The notes beneath the pieces were generated by a model. The model did not search any database, was not told the DNA's origin, and worked only from the letters and a program-made list of their open reading frames with translations. Positions 10,027 through 20,298 of a stretch of 64,000 nucleotides of DNA are shown here, piece by piece. A program made the position numbers and the translations under genes. The DNA lies in the NCBI RefSeq assembly GCF_900454535.1, contig NZ_UGSP01000001.1, forward strand, positions 1,237,501 to 1,301,500. Reading direction: 5' to 3'. Every line of letters starts with the position of its first letter. Positions within the stretch are counted from its first letter, which is position 1. Source of the DNA: Avibacterium avium (GTDB taxonomy: Bacteria; Pseudomonadota; Gammaproteobacteria; Enterobacterales; Pasteurellaceae).

Positions 10027-10572
10027 CTATTGTTCTTTATTCTCTGTTTTTGGAAGATAACGATAAATATAAACGCCTGTTGCGACTGTTGCAACAAGGC
10101 TAAGTCCAATAATGCCGAAGGTTTTGAAATCCACCCAAAGATCATCGGAAAAATATTGGCTGATGATGATATTTAGGATCATACAAAATAGAAAAAATCC
10201 TGCCCAGCCTAGATTTAATTTATTCCAAACGGCATCGGGCAGTTGAATTTCTTTACCTAATAATTGCTGAATGAGCGGTTTCTTAAAAATCACTTGGCTG
10301 ATGATTAATGCCAAGGCAAACAAGGCATAAACTACCGTTACTTTCCATTTTAAAAATTCTAATTCGTTGAAATATGCGGATAAAGCGCCAAAAAAAACCA
10401 CCGCACTTCCCATAATGATCTGTTGTTTTTCAATTTTGCCGTATTTCAGTTTCAGTACCACAAGCTGAATGATGGTTGCAATAATCAAGGCGATGGCTGC
10501 TTCACGAATGCCGACTAGTTTATAAACAGCAAAAAAAACTAAGAGCGGTATAAATTCTAAAATTTGTTTCAT
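10027..10572 (-). CDS. yciB: Septation protein A / inner membrane protein YciB
   Basis: A polytopic inner-membrane protein (181 residues, five or so hydrophobic segments) of the IspZ/YciB family. It is linked to cell-envelope synthesis and division in enterobacteria, and in Shigella to intracellular septation. It begins [20 protein letters not shown], the family signature. Its ATG overlaps the yciC stop codon (TAATG), so the two are translationally coupled. Confidence 0.94.
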   Translation of the reverse strand: MKQILEFIPLLVFFAVYKLVGIREAAIALIIATIIQLVVLKLKYGKIEKQQIIMGSAVVFFGALSAYFNELEFLKWKVTVVYALFALALIISQVIFKKPLIQQLLGKEIQLPDAVWNKLNLGWAGFFLFCMILNIIISQYFSDDLWVDFKTFGIIGLSLVATVATGVYIYRYLPKTENKEQ

Positions 10573-11345
10573 TATTGTTGATCCTTGCGCATAAATAAGG
10601 TGTAAAAGCGATAAGTGAAAAGTAACGAAAACACGCCCACCGCAGCGCTTAAAAATAACATTACCACATCAAAAACAAGGTTATCGCTCAATGACGAAAT
10701 GCGTCTTACCACAAATGGCAGCACCACATAAATTAACAAACAATAAATAAACAATGGCGCAGCGCGTTTCACGCCACTTAGCCAGCTGTTTTTCAAGGCT
10801 TGCATAATGCCCACGGGCTGAATCAGATATTCGGTAGAAGCGAGGCTTAAGCGCACAAAAATAAAAAAGCCGAGCAACATTGCCACCAAAGAGAGGATTG
10901 AAGGGGATTGTCCTTGTAAAATGGCAAACAGGCTTTCTACCAAGCCGATCATTAAGGGAATAAACCCAATCACACTCACTGCCACCACGCCTGCAAAACG
11001 TTGTAAAGTTAACACCGCACTTTGGTTTAAGGGATTTTGATTTGACGGATTTTGTTGTTGAGTGCTAATGCGGTGAAAGGTGAGAATCCCCCAAGAAGAA
11101 ATAAATAAGCCGACTAGCTGTTGTGCCACACCAATTACCAAGAATTCTGCACTGATATTGCTGGGTAAAGGGAAATTTTGCCCATTTGTTTGGCTGATTT
11201 CAGGCATTGGCACAACTGCGGTTAAAAGAAAGTAAAAGATTAACGAGTTAATCAAAAAGAAAAAGACAAATTGCTGAGTAATCTTTTTTTGATTACGCAT
11301 AAAATTCCAACAATCTTGAAAAATTTGAGTAAAATTAATGTTCAT
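10572..11345 (-). CDS. yciC: UPF0259 membrane protein YciC
   Basis: An integral membrane protein of 257 residues with about six transmembrane stretches. The N-terminus [17 protein letters not shown] resembles the YciC family. Function is unknown; in enteric bacteria it is encoded next to yciB and yciA, as here. It is the first gene of the four-gene minus-strand operon, so the promoter should lie in the gap to its right. Confidence 0.85.
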   Translation of the reverse strand: MNINFTQIFQDCWNFMRNQKKITQQFVFFFLINSLIFYFLLTAVVPMPEISQTNGQNFPLPSNISAEFLVIGVAQQLVGLFISSWGILTFHRISTQQQNPSNQNPLNQSAVLTLQRFAGVVAVSVIGFIPLMIGLVESLFAILQGQSPSILSLVAMLLGFFIFVRLSLASTEYLIQPVGIMQALKNSWLSGVKRAAPLFIYCLLIYVVLPFVVRRISSLSDNLVFDVVMLFLSAAVGVFSLLFTYRFYTLFMRKDQQ

Positions 11346-11751
11346 TAGTTTGCTTCCAGTTAAAAATCATTGCGACATTATACAATAACTCTTTTTTTGT
11401 TGCTTTTGGTTTGCTAAAAATCCCACATCGCAATGTAATCCTTTAAAATGTTCGCACTATTGCGCATTCAACATATTTTATATAAAAGAGAGAAGCGATA
11501 TTATGCTTTAATTGTCCTTATTGTTAAACAAAATGAAAAGTGCGGGAAATAAATTTTTCAAATTTTTTAACAAATTTTTAAAAACTTTGAACTTCATCAC
11601 AAAACGATTCCTTTTCAATGGCAAAAATTGGCGAAATACGCATCAATGGTTAGGAGATAAAGCATCCGCGCATTCTTTGATTGAAATTCCTTGTTATGCG
11701 TTTTATAGTAGCTAATGTTAAATTCTTGTTACATTATATAAGAGGTGTCAA
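11346..11751. other. Intergenic region between divergent yciC and dld; no gene recognised
   Basis: AT-rich region that must hold promoters for yciC (left) and dld (right). A 67-codon reading frame at 11512-11715 has no recognisable product and a weak ribosome site, so I do not call it. One incomplete uptake signal (AAGTGCGGG) is present. AAGAGG before dld is its ribosome-binding site. Confidence 0.6.
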
Positions 11752-13443
11752 ATGTCAGTAACCCATTTAATTACGCAATTAACGCAAATTGTTAGTCCTA
11801 AATATGTGATTACCGATCCGCTAAAAGCGGAAGAATACACCACAGGCTACCGCTTCGGGCAAGGAAAAGTGCTAGCTGTGGTACGTCCGGGATCATTATT
11901 AGAATATTGGCAAGTGTTAAAAGCTTGTGTTGCAGCCGATGTGATCGTGATCTCACAAGCAGCAAACACAGGGCTTACGGGCGGTTCAACCCCAGCGGGA
12001 AATGATTATGAGCGCGATATTGTGCTTATCAATACAATGCGAATGACGGGTATTCAGCCTATTAATAATGCAGAGCAAGTGGTGTGCTTTGCTGGTTCGC
12101 GTTTAAATGATTTGGAATTATTGCTGAAAGAATATAAACGTGAGCCACATTCTGTTATCGGTTCATCTTGTATCGGCGCTTCGGTGATTGGCGGAATTTG
12201 TAACAATTCAGGTGGAGCCTTGGTGCAACGTGGGCCAGCTTATACGGAAATGGCATTGTACGCACAGTTAGATGAGAACGGTGAATTGCACCTCATCAAC
12301 AATCTTGGTATTGATTTAGGCGATAGCCCTGAAGAAATTCTGACTAACTTGCAAGAAGGGCGTTATCAGCGTAAAGACATTCATCTTGATTGCGGTAAAG
12401 GACACGATCACGATTATTGCCACCACGTTCGCCAAATTGATGCGGACACACCTGCACGTTTTAATGCGGATCCGAATCGTCATTATGAAGCGTCAGGCAG
12501 TGCAGGAAAATTGGGCGTGTTTGCTGTGCGTTTGGATACGTTCCCACAAGATAAAGAAAGTGCGGTGTTTTATATCGGCACAAATGATACCCAAGTTTTA
12601 ACCGACATTCGCCGTCATATTTTGGCTGAATTTAGCAGTTTGCCAGTCTCGGGTGAATATATTCATCGTGATGCCTTTGATATTGCCGCAGAATACGGGA
12701 AAGATACTTTCTGGGTGATTAAACGTTTTGGTACGCACCGTTTACCAAAATTATTTGCCTTAAAAGCCAAAGCCGATCGCTTAATGAAAAAATTCGCTTT
12801 TTTACCAAATCATCTTAGCGACAAAGCGTTGCAATTTGTTTCTAAGTTATTACCGCAGCATTTGCCACAAAGTTTAAGAGATTATCGTGATCAATATGAA
12901 CATCACTTAATTTTAAAAATGGGTGGGGAAGGCGTGAAAGAAGCAAGAGAATATTTGCAAAGCCTATTTGCAGATAAATCCAAAGGGGCATATTTTGAAT
13001 GTAGCCCAGAAGAAACCCAAGCTGCAATGTTGCACCGCTTTGCTGTGGCCTCTGCTGCTATTCGTTATCGTGCTATTCACGAACCTGAAGTAGAAGAAAT
13101 CGTGGCTTTGGATATTGCTTTACGCCGTAACGATCAAGATTGGTTTGAGAAATTGCCTGCCGAGTTAGAAAATAAATTAATTCATAAACTCTATTACGGT
13201 CATTTTATGTGCTATGTGTTCCACCAAGATTATTTAGTCAAAAAAGGCTACGATTGGGAAGAAATTGAACACGAAATGTTAGCCTTGCTTGATAAGCGCG
13301 GCGCGCAATACCCCGCGGAACATAACGTAGGGCATTTGTATGAAGCGAAACCAGAATTGAAAGCGTTCTACCAAAAATTAGATCCGACCAATAGCTTCAA
13401 TCCAGGCATTGGTAAAACTTCTAAAAAGAAACACTGGGCGTAA
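11752..13443 (+). CDS. dld: Quinone-dependent D-lactate dehydrogenase
   Basis: A peripheral inner-membrane FAD enzyme that oxidises D-lactate to pyruvate and feeds electrons to quinones. The 563 residues compare with about 570 for E. coli Dld. The FAD-binding (PCMH-type) region includes TGYRFGQGKVLAVVRPGS and TGLTGGSTPAGNDY (residues 75-90). GSSCIGASVIGGICNNSGG (about 140-158) matches the flavin-binding loop. The C-terminal substrate and membrane domain ends near HNVGHLYEA and PGIGKTSK. AAGAGG precedes the ATG. It is monocistronic and ends at a shared terminator facing fumC. Confidence 0.96.
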   Translation: MSVTHLITQLTQIVSPKYVITDPLKAEEYTTGYRFGQGKVLAVVRPGSLLEYWQVLKACVAADVIVISQAANTGLTGGSTPAGNDYERDIVLINTMRMTGIQPINNAEQVVCFAGSRLNDLELLLKEYKREPHSVIGSSCIGASVIGGICNNSGGALVQRGPAYTEMALYAQLDENGELHLINNLGIDLGDSPEEILTNLQEGRYQRKDIHLDCGKGHDHDYCHHVRQIDADTPARFNADPNRHYEASGSAGKLGVFAVRLDTFPQDKESAVFYIGTNDTQVLTDIRRHILAEFSSLPVSGEYIHRDAFDIAAEYGKDTFWVIKRFGTHRLPKLFALKAKADRLMKKFAFLPNHLSDKALQFVSKLLPQHLPQSLRDYRDQYEHHLILKMGGEGVKEAREYLQSLFADKSKGAYFECSPEETQAAMLHRFAVASAAIRYRAIHEPEVEEIVALDIALRRNDQDWFEKLPAELENKLIHKLYYGHFMCYVFHQDYLVKKGYDWEEIEHEMLALLDKRGAQYPAEHNVGHLYEAKPELKAFYQKLDPTNSFNPGIGKTSKKKHWA

Positions 13444-13480
13444 TTTAAATTTATAAAAGCACAGCATAATGACAAAATAA

Positions 13481-13515
13481 AATAGCAAGCTCGATATTGA
13501 GCTTGCTATTTTTTT
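13481..13515 (+). terminator. Intrinsic terminator between convergent dld and fumC
   Basis: A perfect 12-bp stem AATAGCAAGCTC/GAGCTTGCTATT with a 6-base loop, followed by a T run. An A run on the other side makes it likely to work in both directions. Confidence 0.92.
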
Positions 13516-13559
13516 AGTACTATTTTTTAGTGAAAAGAGCGGTCAGTTTTTGACAAATT

Positions 13560-14954
13560 TTACTTCAAACTGCCCACCATATCTTCAGGGCGAACCCATT
13601 CGTCAAATTGCTCTGGGGTAACCAAACCAAGATTAATGGCTTCTTCTCTTAATGTTGTACCATTTTTATGCGCAGTTTTCGCGATTTTCGCCGCATTTTC
13701 ATAACCAATATGGGTATTTAATGCCGTTACCAACATTAAGGAATTTTCAAGTTGTTGCTTAATGCGTGGGTGATTTGGTTCAATACCGCTTGCACAATGC
13801 TCATCGAACGATACACAAGCATCAGCCAATAACTGGGCAGATTGTAAGAAGTTATATGCCATTACAGGTTTGAATACATTAAGTTGGAAATGCCCTTGTG
13901 AGCCCGCAAAGGAAATGGTGGTGTCGTTGCCTAACACTTGTGCGCAAACCATTGTGAGCGCTTCGCACTGCGTTGGGTTCACTTTACCCGGCATAATAGA
14001 AGATCCCGGTTCATTTTCAGGAATTAAGATTTCACCAATGCCTGAGCGCGGGCCAGATGCCAATAAGCGAATATCGTTAGCAATTTTAAATAAGGATACC
14101 GCAAGCTGTTTTAATGCACCGTGGGTTTCCACAATGGCATCGTGGGTGGCAAGCGCTTCAAATTTGTTTTCTGCGGTGATAAATGGCAAGCCAGTGAATT
14201 TTGCGATGTATTCAGCCACTTTCACATCATAGCCTTTTGGCGTATTTAACCCTGTTCCTACCGCAGTTCCACCTAAAGCCAGTTGCGCAAGGTGTGGTAG
14301 GGTGTTTTTCAATGCACGCAAACCGAAATCTAATTGTGCGGCATAGGCAGAAAATTCTTGTCCAAGAGTGAGTGGCGTGGCGTCCATTAAGTGAGTACGC
14401 CCGATTTTCACCACATCTTTGAAAGCTTCCGCTTTGGCTGCGAAGGTTTTTTGTAAGCGTTCAATGCAAGGAATGGTTACTTCAACCACTTTTTTATAGG
14501 CAGCAATGTGCATTGCAGTTGGATAAGTATCATTAGAAGATTGTGATTTATTCACATCATCATTTGGGTGAATAATGGATTTTTCCCCTAATTTTCCACC
14601 ATTGATAACGTGCGCACGGTTAGCAATCACTTCATTTAAGTTCATATTGGATTGCGTGCCTGAACCCGTTTGCCAAATCACCAAAGGGAATTGATCGTCA
14701 AGTTTATGGGCTAAAATTTCATCGCAGGCTTGCGCGATTAAATCGCGTTTTTCCACTGGCAACACGCCTAGCTCACTGTTTGCGTACGCAGCGGCTTTTT
14801 TCAAATAACCAAACGCCTCAATAATTTCGTGGGGCATTGAAGCCGCAGGGCCAATTTTGAAATTGTTGCGCGAACGTTCTGTTTGTGCTGCCCAGTATTT
14901 ATCGGCTGGTACTTTCACTTCGCCCATTGTGTCTTTTTCAATACGAAATTCCAT
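13560..14954 (-). CDS. fumC: Fumarate hydratase class II
   Basis: An oxygen-stable, iron-free fumarase that interconverts fumarate and L-malate; homotetramer of the fumarase/aspartase superfamily. Length is 464 residues. The superfamily signature [15 protein letters not shown] is near residue 318, and [13 protein letters not shown] near residue 98. The start has GAGGTAAC upstream. A CRP-like site lies about 100 bases upstream. No partner genes follow. Confidence 0.97.
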   Translation of the reverse strand: MEFRIEKDTMGEVKVPADKYWAAQTERSRNNFKIGPAASMPHEIIEAFGYLKKAAAYANSELGVLPVEKRDLIAQACDEILAHKLDDQFPLVIWQTGSGTQSNMNLNEVIANRAHVINGGKLGEKSIIHPNDDVNKSQSSNDTYPTAMHIAAYKKVVEVTIPCIERLQKTFAAKAEAFKDVVKIGRTHLMDATPLTLGQEFSAYAAQLDFGLRALKNTLPHLAQLALGGTAVGTGLNTPKGYDVKVAEYIAKFTGLPFITAENKFEALATHDAIVETHGALKQLAVSLFKIANDIRLLASGPRSGIGEILIPENEPGSSIMPGKVNPTQCEALTMVCAQVLGNDTTISFAGSQGHFQLNVFKPVMAYNFLQSAQLLADACVSFDEHCASGIEPNHPRIKQQLENSLMLVTALNTHIGYENAAKIAKTAHKNGTTLREEAINLGLVTPEQFDEWVRPEDMVGSLK

Positions 14955-15056
14955 TCTAGTTACCTCAAATGATTGAATTAATAATAAGAAAACGCCTTGA
15001 GTTTAACACTTTGGGAGTAGGAATGGAACGTAAAGGGCAGGGCGAATTTTTTGTTT

Positions 15057-15072
15057 TGTGATATAGATCATA
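15057..15072. promoter_or_regulatory. Possible CRP site upstream of fumC
   Basis: TGTGATATAGATCATA fits TGTGA-N6-TCACA with one mismatch. It lies in the fumC-holC divergent region, 103 bases from the fumC start. Catabolite control of fumC would make sense, but this is a single-site match only. Confidence 0.4.
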
Positions 15073-15196
15073 AAGAGCGGTAAGATTTTTTTGAATTTTT
15101 TGATAGCGTAAAAATTAATGTTTTCTATTTCGCTGATTTTTCGTTAAAATTATGCGTTTAAAAATTTGATTTCATACAGGCAAAAGACGCATTTTT

Positions 15197-15640
15197 ATGG
15201 CAAAGCAAGCACAGTTTTACATTTTACAAAAAACACAACCCAAAACGCCATTGTCCGCAATGGAAACCTTGGCTTGTGATTTGGCTGTGCAAGCTTGGCG
15301 ATTAGGCAAAAAAGTGCTAATTAGCTGCGAAAGTGAAGAGCAGGCTTTTCGCCTTGATGAAGCCCTATGGGCGAGAGATCCTGAAGAATTTGTGCCGCAT
15401 AATTTATCGGGCGAAATCACTCAATATGCCACACCGATTGAAATTAGCTGGGCGGGTAAACGTAACGCACAACGGCGAGATCTGCTGATTAATTTACAAA
15501 ACCAAGTGCCTGATTTTATTGCGAGCTTTAATCAAGTGATTGATTTCGTCCCCAATGAAGAAAGCCAAAAGGCCATCGCCCGCGAGCGTTATAAACAATA
15601 CCGCCAGCTTGGTTGGCAATTAAGCACGGAGCAAGCCTAA
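15197..15640 (+). CDS. holC: DNA polymerase III chi subunit
   Basis: Accessory subunit of the replicative polymerase clamp-loader complex; it bridges psi (HolD) and single-stranded-DNA-binding protein. Length is 147 residues, as in E. coli. Recognisable blocks are QAWRLGKKVLISCESEEQA and LWARDPEEFVPHNL (residues 32-72). The ribosome site is weak. The stop codon overlaps the elaA start (TAATG). Confidence 0.93.
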   Translation: MAKQAQFYILQKTQPKTPLSAMETLACDLAVQAWRLGKKVLISCESEEQAFRLDEALWARDPEEFVPHNLSGEITQYATPIEISWAGKRNAQRRDLLINLQNQVPDFIASFNQVIDFVPNEESQKAIARERYKQYRQLGWQLSTEQA

Positions 15641-16074
15641 TGTCGTGGATTGCAAAATCTTTCGCCCAACTTAGCACAGAAGAATTGTTTGCGATTTATC
15701 AATTACGCACCGCCGTGTTTGTGGTGGAACAGCAATGTGCCTATCAAGAAGTAGATCACTGGGATAAAAGTGCGGTGCATTTTTGGCAAGAATTTGACGG
15801 CAAAATTTGTGCTTACTGCCGCATTATCCCACAAGATGACGGCGTGCATATTGGCCGAGTGCTAGTCGCACAGTACGCACGGGGCAAAGGCTTAGCCAAA
15901 GAATTAGTGCAACAAGCGTTGGCTTATTGCCAACAACATTGGGCAGCAGAACCTGTGTTAATCCAAGCTCAAACTTATTTGCAAAATTTCTACCGCACTT
16001 TTGGTTTCCAGCCTACTTCAGCAGAATATTTAGAAGACGGCATACCGCATTTGGATATGGAATTGGTGCGTTGA
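15640..16074 (+). CDS. elaA: GNAT family N-acetyltransferase, ElaA type
   Basis: A Gcn5-related acetyltransferase of 144 residues with the acetyl-CoA loop VLVAQYARGKGLAKELV (about residues 78-95). The N-terminal half has the ElaA pattern LRTAVFVVEQQCAYQEVDHWD. The substrate is not known for the family. The ATG at 15640 overlaps the holC stop, so the two form an operon; an ATG nine codons upstream would lie inside holC and is less likely. A complete uptake signal lies within the coding region. Confidence 0.92.
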   Translation: MSWIAKSFAQLSTEELFAIYQLRTAVFVVEQQCAYQEVDHWDKSAVHFWQEFDGKICAYCRIIPQDDGVHIGRVLVAQYARGKGLAKELVQQALAYCQQHWAAEPVLIQAQTYLQNFYRTFGFQPTSAEYLEDGIPHLDMELVR

Positions 16075-16089
16075 GTTGGGGAAGATAAG

Positions 16090-16266
16090 ATGAAACCGAT
16101 GACTAAAGAAGAAATTATCGAACAACAACGGCAATTAGCCATTCGCTTTAAGCCTTGGATGGAAGATAAGAAAAAACGTGAAATTCTCACCTTCCAGCGT
16201 CCTAATGGTGATATTGTCGATCATTATCCTGATGGACGCGAAGAAGTGATTGAGTATGCAAAATAA
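16090..16266 (+). CDS. 58-residue conserved-looking protein, possible antitoxin of a broken zeta-like toxin
   Basis: A short frame beginning MKPMTKEEIIEQQRQLAIRF, charged, with a C-terminal half containing LTFQRPNGDIVDHYPDGREE. GGGGAA lies about eight bases before the ATG, and the gene starts 15 bases after elaA. Its last codons overlap the ATG of the zeta-toxin-like remnant by 11 bases. Such an arrangement is common in toxin-antitoxin pairs, so I infer an antitoxin-like role. I do not recognise the family and this function is not shown by the sequence. The frame itself is intact. Confidence 0.6.
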   Translation: MKPMTKEEIIEQQRQLAIRFKPWMEDKKKREILTFQRPNGDIVDHYPDGREEVIEYAK

Positions 16267-16526
16267 TTTAGCCATTTTTTATTGCGGTACTAATGGAGCA
16301 GGCAAAAGTACCTTGCGTTCTTTTATCTAAAGGGTTTTATGTAAGATTAAATTATATCGGTGTTAATGATCTTGATATTAATGTGAAAAGGGTGCAAGCG
16401 AGAGTACGAAAAGGCGGGCATTTTATTTATGACAATTCAGGTTAAGCCTCAAATTTAGTTTTTCACATTAGTGATCATAAATTAACCCAATGGGTTGATG
16501 AATTGCAAAGTGGTGTCAGGAATTAA
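16256..16526 (+). pseudogene. Remnant of a zeta-toxin-like P-loop ATPase (COG4185 type)
   Basis: The first 24 codons read MQNNLAIFYCGTNGAGKSTL, a Walker A motif in the zeta-toxin/predicted-ATPase style, then stop at 16328. In another frame, from 16329, the family's middle region follows: GFYVRLNYIGVNDLDINVKR, ARVRKGGHFIYDNSG, an in-frame TAA, then SNLVFHISDHKLTQWVDEL to a stop at 16524. The intact family is about 190-200 residues, so roughly 100 residues have been lost, with a frameshift and a nonsense codon. Zeta-type enzymes phosphorylate UDP-sugars or other small molecules. This copy cannot be active. It follows the 58-residue gene with an overlap. Confidence 0.75.
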
Positions 16527-16549
16527 AGAATGTATTGTTGGAGAGAATA

Positions 16550-17044
16550 TTGAGTAATTCATATGAAAATACATTCAAGAGAATGGATAAATGTGATGTC
16601 TATTGGCATTCAAAAGCTGGGGATTTACTTATTTCAGCTTCAATATTGTGGAAGCATAAGGAAGAAATTGGGTGTTGGAATACATATAAAATGTTAATGG
16701 GAATGTCTTTTGAACTACTCATAAAAGCTATTTTGATACAGTCAGGCATTTCAATTACACATACTCATAATTTACGTAACTTGGCAAACAATATCGAAGT
16801 TAATTTATCAAAAGATGAATTGAATTTATTGGATATTTTATCTGAATATATTATATGGGCTGGAAAATATCCAATACCGAAAAAAAGTGAAAGCTTAGAA
16901 AAACTCTATAAATTAGAACAGAAAAATTTATATGATGTAGTGGAAAAAATTGGGGAATTAGAGTTAGTCTCTAGTAATGATAAATTTGATTTTGATAATT
17001 TACATAAATTATGGTCAAAAATCGCAGAGAAATATAGATTATAA
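16550..17044 (+). CDS. HEPN-like hypothetical protein
   Basis: A 164-residue soluble, helical protein. A TTG start at 16550 (MSNSYENTFKRMDK) is preferred because GGAG lies seven bases upstream; the ATG at 16583 is an alternative. The stretch MGMSFELLIKAILIQSG followed by HTHNLRNLANNI (about residues 62-95), and later LSEYIIWAGKYPIPKK, resembles HEPN-fold proteins, many of which are RNases in defence or toxin systems. The canonical R-x4-6-H motif is not clear. Codon use is much more AT-rich than in the neighbours, and no uptake signal is present, suggesting acquired DNA. The exact role is unknown. Confidence 0.65.
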   Translation: MSNSYENTFKRMDKCDVYWHSKAGDLLISASILWKHKEEIGCWNTYKMLMGMSFELLIKAILIQSGISITHTHNLRNLANNIEVNLSKDELNLLDILSEYIIWAGKYPIPKKSESLEKLYKLEQKNLYDVVEKIGELELVSSNDKFDFDNLHKLWSKIAEKYRL

Positions 17045-17095
17045 TTTTATTAATTTTTTTAACTTAACAATGATGAACTTATTAAGGAGTAAATA

Positions 17096-17302
17096 GTGAA
17101 TAAAAAATTTAGTTTTTGGGGATTATTTCAACTTATTTGTTGGATTATATCTATTTCATTTGGTTTTATTGCTTTACTAATGCTTTTTTCTGTTCCTGCT
17201 GGCAGATACCATAGCGATAACTATTTTGCAGCATTATTTATCTTTGTTATCTTTAATCCAAAATTTTGGAAATTTGCAAAAGATCTAATTTATAAATCTT
17301 AA
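17096..17302 (+). CDS. Small hypothetical inner-membrane protein
   Basis: A 68-residue protein with GTG start and a strong AAGGAG six bases upstream. It has one long hydrophobic stretch (about residues 9-31) and a second one (about 43-54), with basic ends: MNKKFSFWGLF and KFAKDLIYKS. I do not recognise a family. It sits 51 bases after the HEPN-like gene and 14 bases before valS. AT-rich like its left neighbour, it may belong to the same acquired patch. Confidence 0.6.
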   Translation: MNKKFSFWGLFQLICWIISISFGFIALLMLFSVPAGRYHSDNYFAALFIFVIFNPKFWKFAKDLIYKS

Positions 17303-17316
17303 AAGAGCAATAATAT

Positions 17317-20181
17317 ATGACACAAAAATTTGAAATGGCAGATCGTTTTGATCCCTCTGCCGTAGAACAAGCACTTTATAAACACTGGGAAGAAGCGGGC
17401 TATTTTAAGCCGAATGAAAACCCGAATGCACCGAGTTATTGCATTGCGATTCCACCGCCGAATGTAACAGGATCGTTGCATATGGGACACGCTTTCCAAC
17501 AAACCTTAATGGATACTTTAATCCGTTTCCACCGTATGGAGGGGGATAACACCCTTTGGCAGGCGGGGACAGACCACGCTGGGATCGCCACACAAATGGT
17601 GGTGGAGCGTAAAATTGCAGCGGAAGAGGGCAAAACTCGCCACGATTACGGCCGTGAAGCCTTTATTGAAAAAATCTGGGATTGGAAAGCGTATTCAGGT
17701 GGCACGATCAGCCAGCAAATGCGACGTTTGGGTAACTCCATTGATTGGGAACGTGAGCGTTTCACAATGGACGATGGCTTGTCTGAGGCGGTGAAAGAAG
17801 TCTTTGTGCGTTTGCACGAGGAGGGCTTGATTTATCGTGGTAAACGCCTTGTAAACTGGGATCCAAAACTCCACACAGCGATTTCCGATCTCGAAGTGGA
17901 AAATAAGGAAAGCAAAGGCTCGCTCTGGCATTTCCGCTATCCGTTGGCGAACGGTGAAAAAACGGCAGATGGCAAAGATTATTTAGTGGTTGCTACTACA
18001 CGTCCTGAAACAATGCTGGGCGATACCGCGGTGGCGGTACATCCTGAAGATGAACGCTATCAATCTCTTATCGGCAAAACCGTGCTCTTACCGCTGGCGA
18101 ATCGTGAAATCCCGATTATCGCTGATGATTATGTGGATCGTGAATTTGGTACTGGTGTGGTAAAAATTACCCCAGCACACGATTTTAACGACTACGAAGT
18201 GGGTAAGCGTCATCAGTTGCCAATGGTGAACGTGATGACTTTGAATGCGGATATTCGTGATGAACCTGAAATCATCGGTGTGGACAACAAACCCTTAGCG
18301 GATTATGTGGCGGAAATTCCAGAAAAATATCGTGGAATGGAGCGTTTTGCAGCGCGTAAGCAAATCGTAGCGGACTTTGATGCCTTAGGCTTATTGGAAG
18401 AAATTAAACCACACGATCTAAAAGTGCCTTATGGCGATCGTGGTGGCGTACCAATTGAACCGATGCTCACCGATCAATGGTATGTGAGCGTAAAACCATT
18501 GGCGGAAGTGGCAACCAAAGCGGTAGAAGAGGGCGAAATCCAATTCGTACCGAAGCAATATGAAAATCTCTATTTCTCGTGGATGCGTGATATTCAGGAT
18601 TGGTGTATTTCTCGCCAACTTTGGTGGGGACATCGCATTCCTGCTTGGTATGATGAACAAGGGAATATTTATGTGGCTCGCAGTGAAGCAGAAGTGCGGT
18701 CAAAATATCAGCTAAATTCTGATATTGTACTCAAACAAGATGAAGATGTGCTAGACACCTGGTTCTCTTCGGCTTTATGGACATTCTCTACCCTCGGTTG
18801 GCCACAGCAGACCAAAGAACTGAAAATGTTCCACCCAACAGATGTCTTGATCACGGGGTTTGATATCATTTTCTTCTGGGTTGCACGTATGATTATGTTT
18901 ACGATGCACTTCATCAAAGATGAAAATGGCAAACCGCAAGTGCCATTTAAAACCGTGTATGTAACAGGCTTAATTCGTGATGAAAACGGACAGAAGATGT
19001 CAAAATCAAAAGGTAACGTGCTTGATCCGATTGATATGATCGACGGTATTAGCCTTGATGATTTATTAGAAAAACGCACCGGCAATATGATGCAGCCGCA
19101 GTTAGCGGAAAAAATTGCCAAAGCCACACGCAAAGAATTTGCGAATGGCATCGCTGCACACGGTACAGACGCATTACGTTTCACCCTTGCCGCCCTTGCC
19201 AGCAATGGACGTGATATTAACTGGGATATGAAACGTTTGGAAGGCTACCGCAATTTCTGTAACAAGTTATGGAATGCAAGCCGCTTTGTTCTCACCAATG
19301 ACAAATTGGATCTATCAGAGGGCGAAGTGGAGTATAGCCTAGCGGATCGTTGGATCAATTCTGAGTTTAATCGTGCAGTGGAAGCGGTGCGTGCTGCGTT
19401 CGCACAATATCGTTTTGACTTGGCGGCGAATGCTATTTACGAGTTCACTTGGGATCAGTTCTGTGACTGGTATTTGGAGCTGACTAAACCAGTATTTGCA
19501 CAAGGCAGTGCTGCACAAAAACGTGGTGCAAGCCGCACCTTAGTGCGTGTATTGGAAAAATTATTGCGTTTAGCGCACCCAATTATTCCATTTATCACCG
19601 AAGAAATTTGGCAAAAAGTGAAAGGTTTTGCGGGCGTGAGTGGTGATACCATTATGCTACAACCTTATCCGCAGTACGAGCCGAGCCAAATTGATGAGCA
19701 AGCTGAACAGCAAATTGATTGGCTGAAAGAAATCATTATCGCTGTGCGTAATATCCGGGCAGAATGCAATATTGCACCAAGCAAAGGCTTAGAGGCATTA
19801 TTACGCCATTTAACGCCGGAACAGCAACAAATTCTCGCAGATAACTGCACATTATTAGCAAGTATGGCGAAATTAGATAGCGTTGAAGTGTTAAATGATG
19901 GGGTAGAAGCGCCATTCTCAGTAACCAAATTAGTTGGCAACACGGAACTTCTTATTCCAATGGCTGGCTTTATTGATAAAGCCACCGAGCTAGCACGCTT
20001 AACCAAAGAGCTAGAAAAACTCAACGGTGAAATTGCGCGTATTGAAAACAAATTGAGCAATGAAGCCTTTGTAGCGAAAGCCCCTGAGCAAGTGATTGCG
20101 AAAGAACGTGAAAAAATGCAAGGCTATCAAGAAGCGATTGCAAAAGTTCAAGCGCAATATCAGGCGATTGAAGCTCTTTAA
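17317..20181 (+). CDS. valS: Valine--tRNA ligase
   Basis: Class I aminoacyl-tRNA synthetase that charges tRNA-Val and edits mischarged threonine. Length is 954 residues. The HIGH motif appears as HMGH near residue 48 and KMSKS near residue 560. The CP1 editing domain lies between, with [19 protein letters not shown]. The C-terminal coiled coil (about residues 885-954), rich in Leu, Lys and Glu, is typical of ValRS. The terminator follows within 10 bases of the stop. Confidence 0.98.
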   Translation: MTQKFEMADRFDPSAVEQALYKHWEEAGYFKPNENPNAPSYCIAIPPPNVTGSLHMGHAFQQTLMDTLIRFHRMEGDNTLWQAGTDHAGIATQMVVERKIAAEEGKTRHDYGREAFIEKIWDWKAYSGGTISQQMRRLGNSIDWERERFTMDDGLSEAVKEVFVRLHEEGLIYRGKRLVNWDPKLHTAISDLEVENKESKGSLWHFRYPLANGEKTADGKDYLVVATTRPETMLGDTAVAVHPEDERYQSLIGKTVLLPLANREIPIIADDYVDREFGTGVVKITPAHDFNDYEVGKRHQLPMVNVMTLNADIRDEPEIIGVDNKPLADYVAEIPEKYRGMERFAARKQIVADFDALGLLEEIKPHDLKVPYGDRGGVPIEPMLTDQWYVSVKPLAEVATKAVEEGEIQFVPKQYENLYFSWMRDIQDWCISRQLWWGHRIPAWYDEQGNIYVARSEAEVRSKYQLNSDIVLKQDEDVLDTWFSSALWTFSTLGWPQQTKELKMFHPTDVLITGFDIIFFWVARMIMFTMHFIKDENGKPQVPFKTVYVTGLIRDENGQKMSKSKGNVLDPIDMIDGISLDDLLEKRTGNMMQPQLAEKIAKATRKEFANGIAAHGTDALRFTLAALASNGRDINWDMKRLEGYRNFCNKLWNASRFVLTNDKLDLSEGEVEYSLADRWINSEFNRAVEAVRAAFAQYRFDLAANAIYEFTWDQFCDWYLELTKPVFAQGSAAQKRGASRTLVRVLEKLLRLAHPIIPFITEEIWQKVKGFAGVSGDTIMLQPYPQYEPSQIDEQAEQQIDWLKEIIIAVRNIRAECNIAPSKGLEALLRHLTPEQQQILADNCTLLASMAKLDSVEVLNDGVEAPFSVTKLVGNTELLIPMAGFIDKATELARLTKELEKLNGEIARIENKLSNEAFVAKAPEQVIAKEREKMQGYQEAIAKVQAQYQAIEAL

Positions 20182-20190
20182 TTTAGAGCA

Positions 20191-20222
20191 AAAATATCCC
20201 TCTTTTCAGAGGGATATTTTTT
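20191..20222 (+). terminator. Intrinsic terminator after valS
   Basis: A 13-bp stem AAAATATCCCTCT/AGAGGGATATTTT with loop TTTC, followed by Ts. Confidence 0.9.
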
Positions 20223-20298
20223 AAATAGTGTTTTCTAATTAGAAAAATATGCTTTAAAATAATCAACGATTATCTATTTTCTGTGATTGTTACGCCCT

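Noticed and set aside
11512..11715. 67-codon plus-strand frame upstream of dld
   Set aside because: Rich in Lys, Phe and Asn as expected from AT-rich non-coding DNA, with no family resemblance and no good ribosome site.
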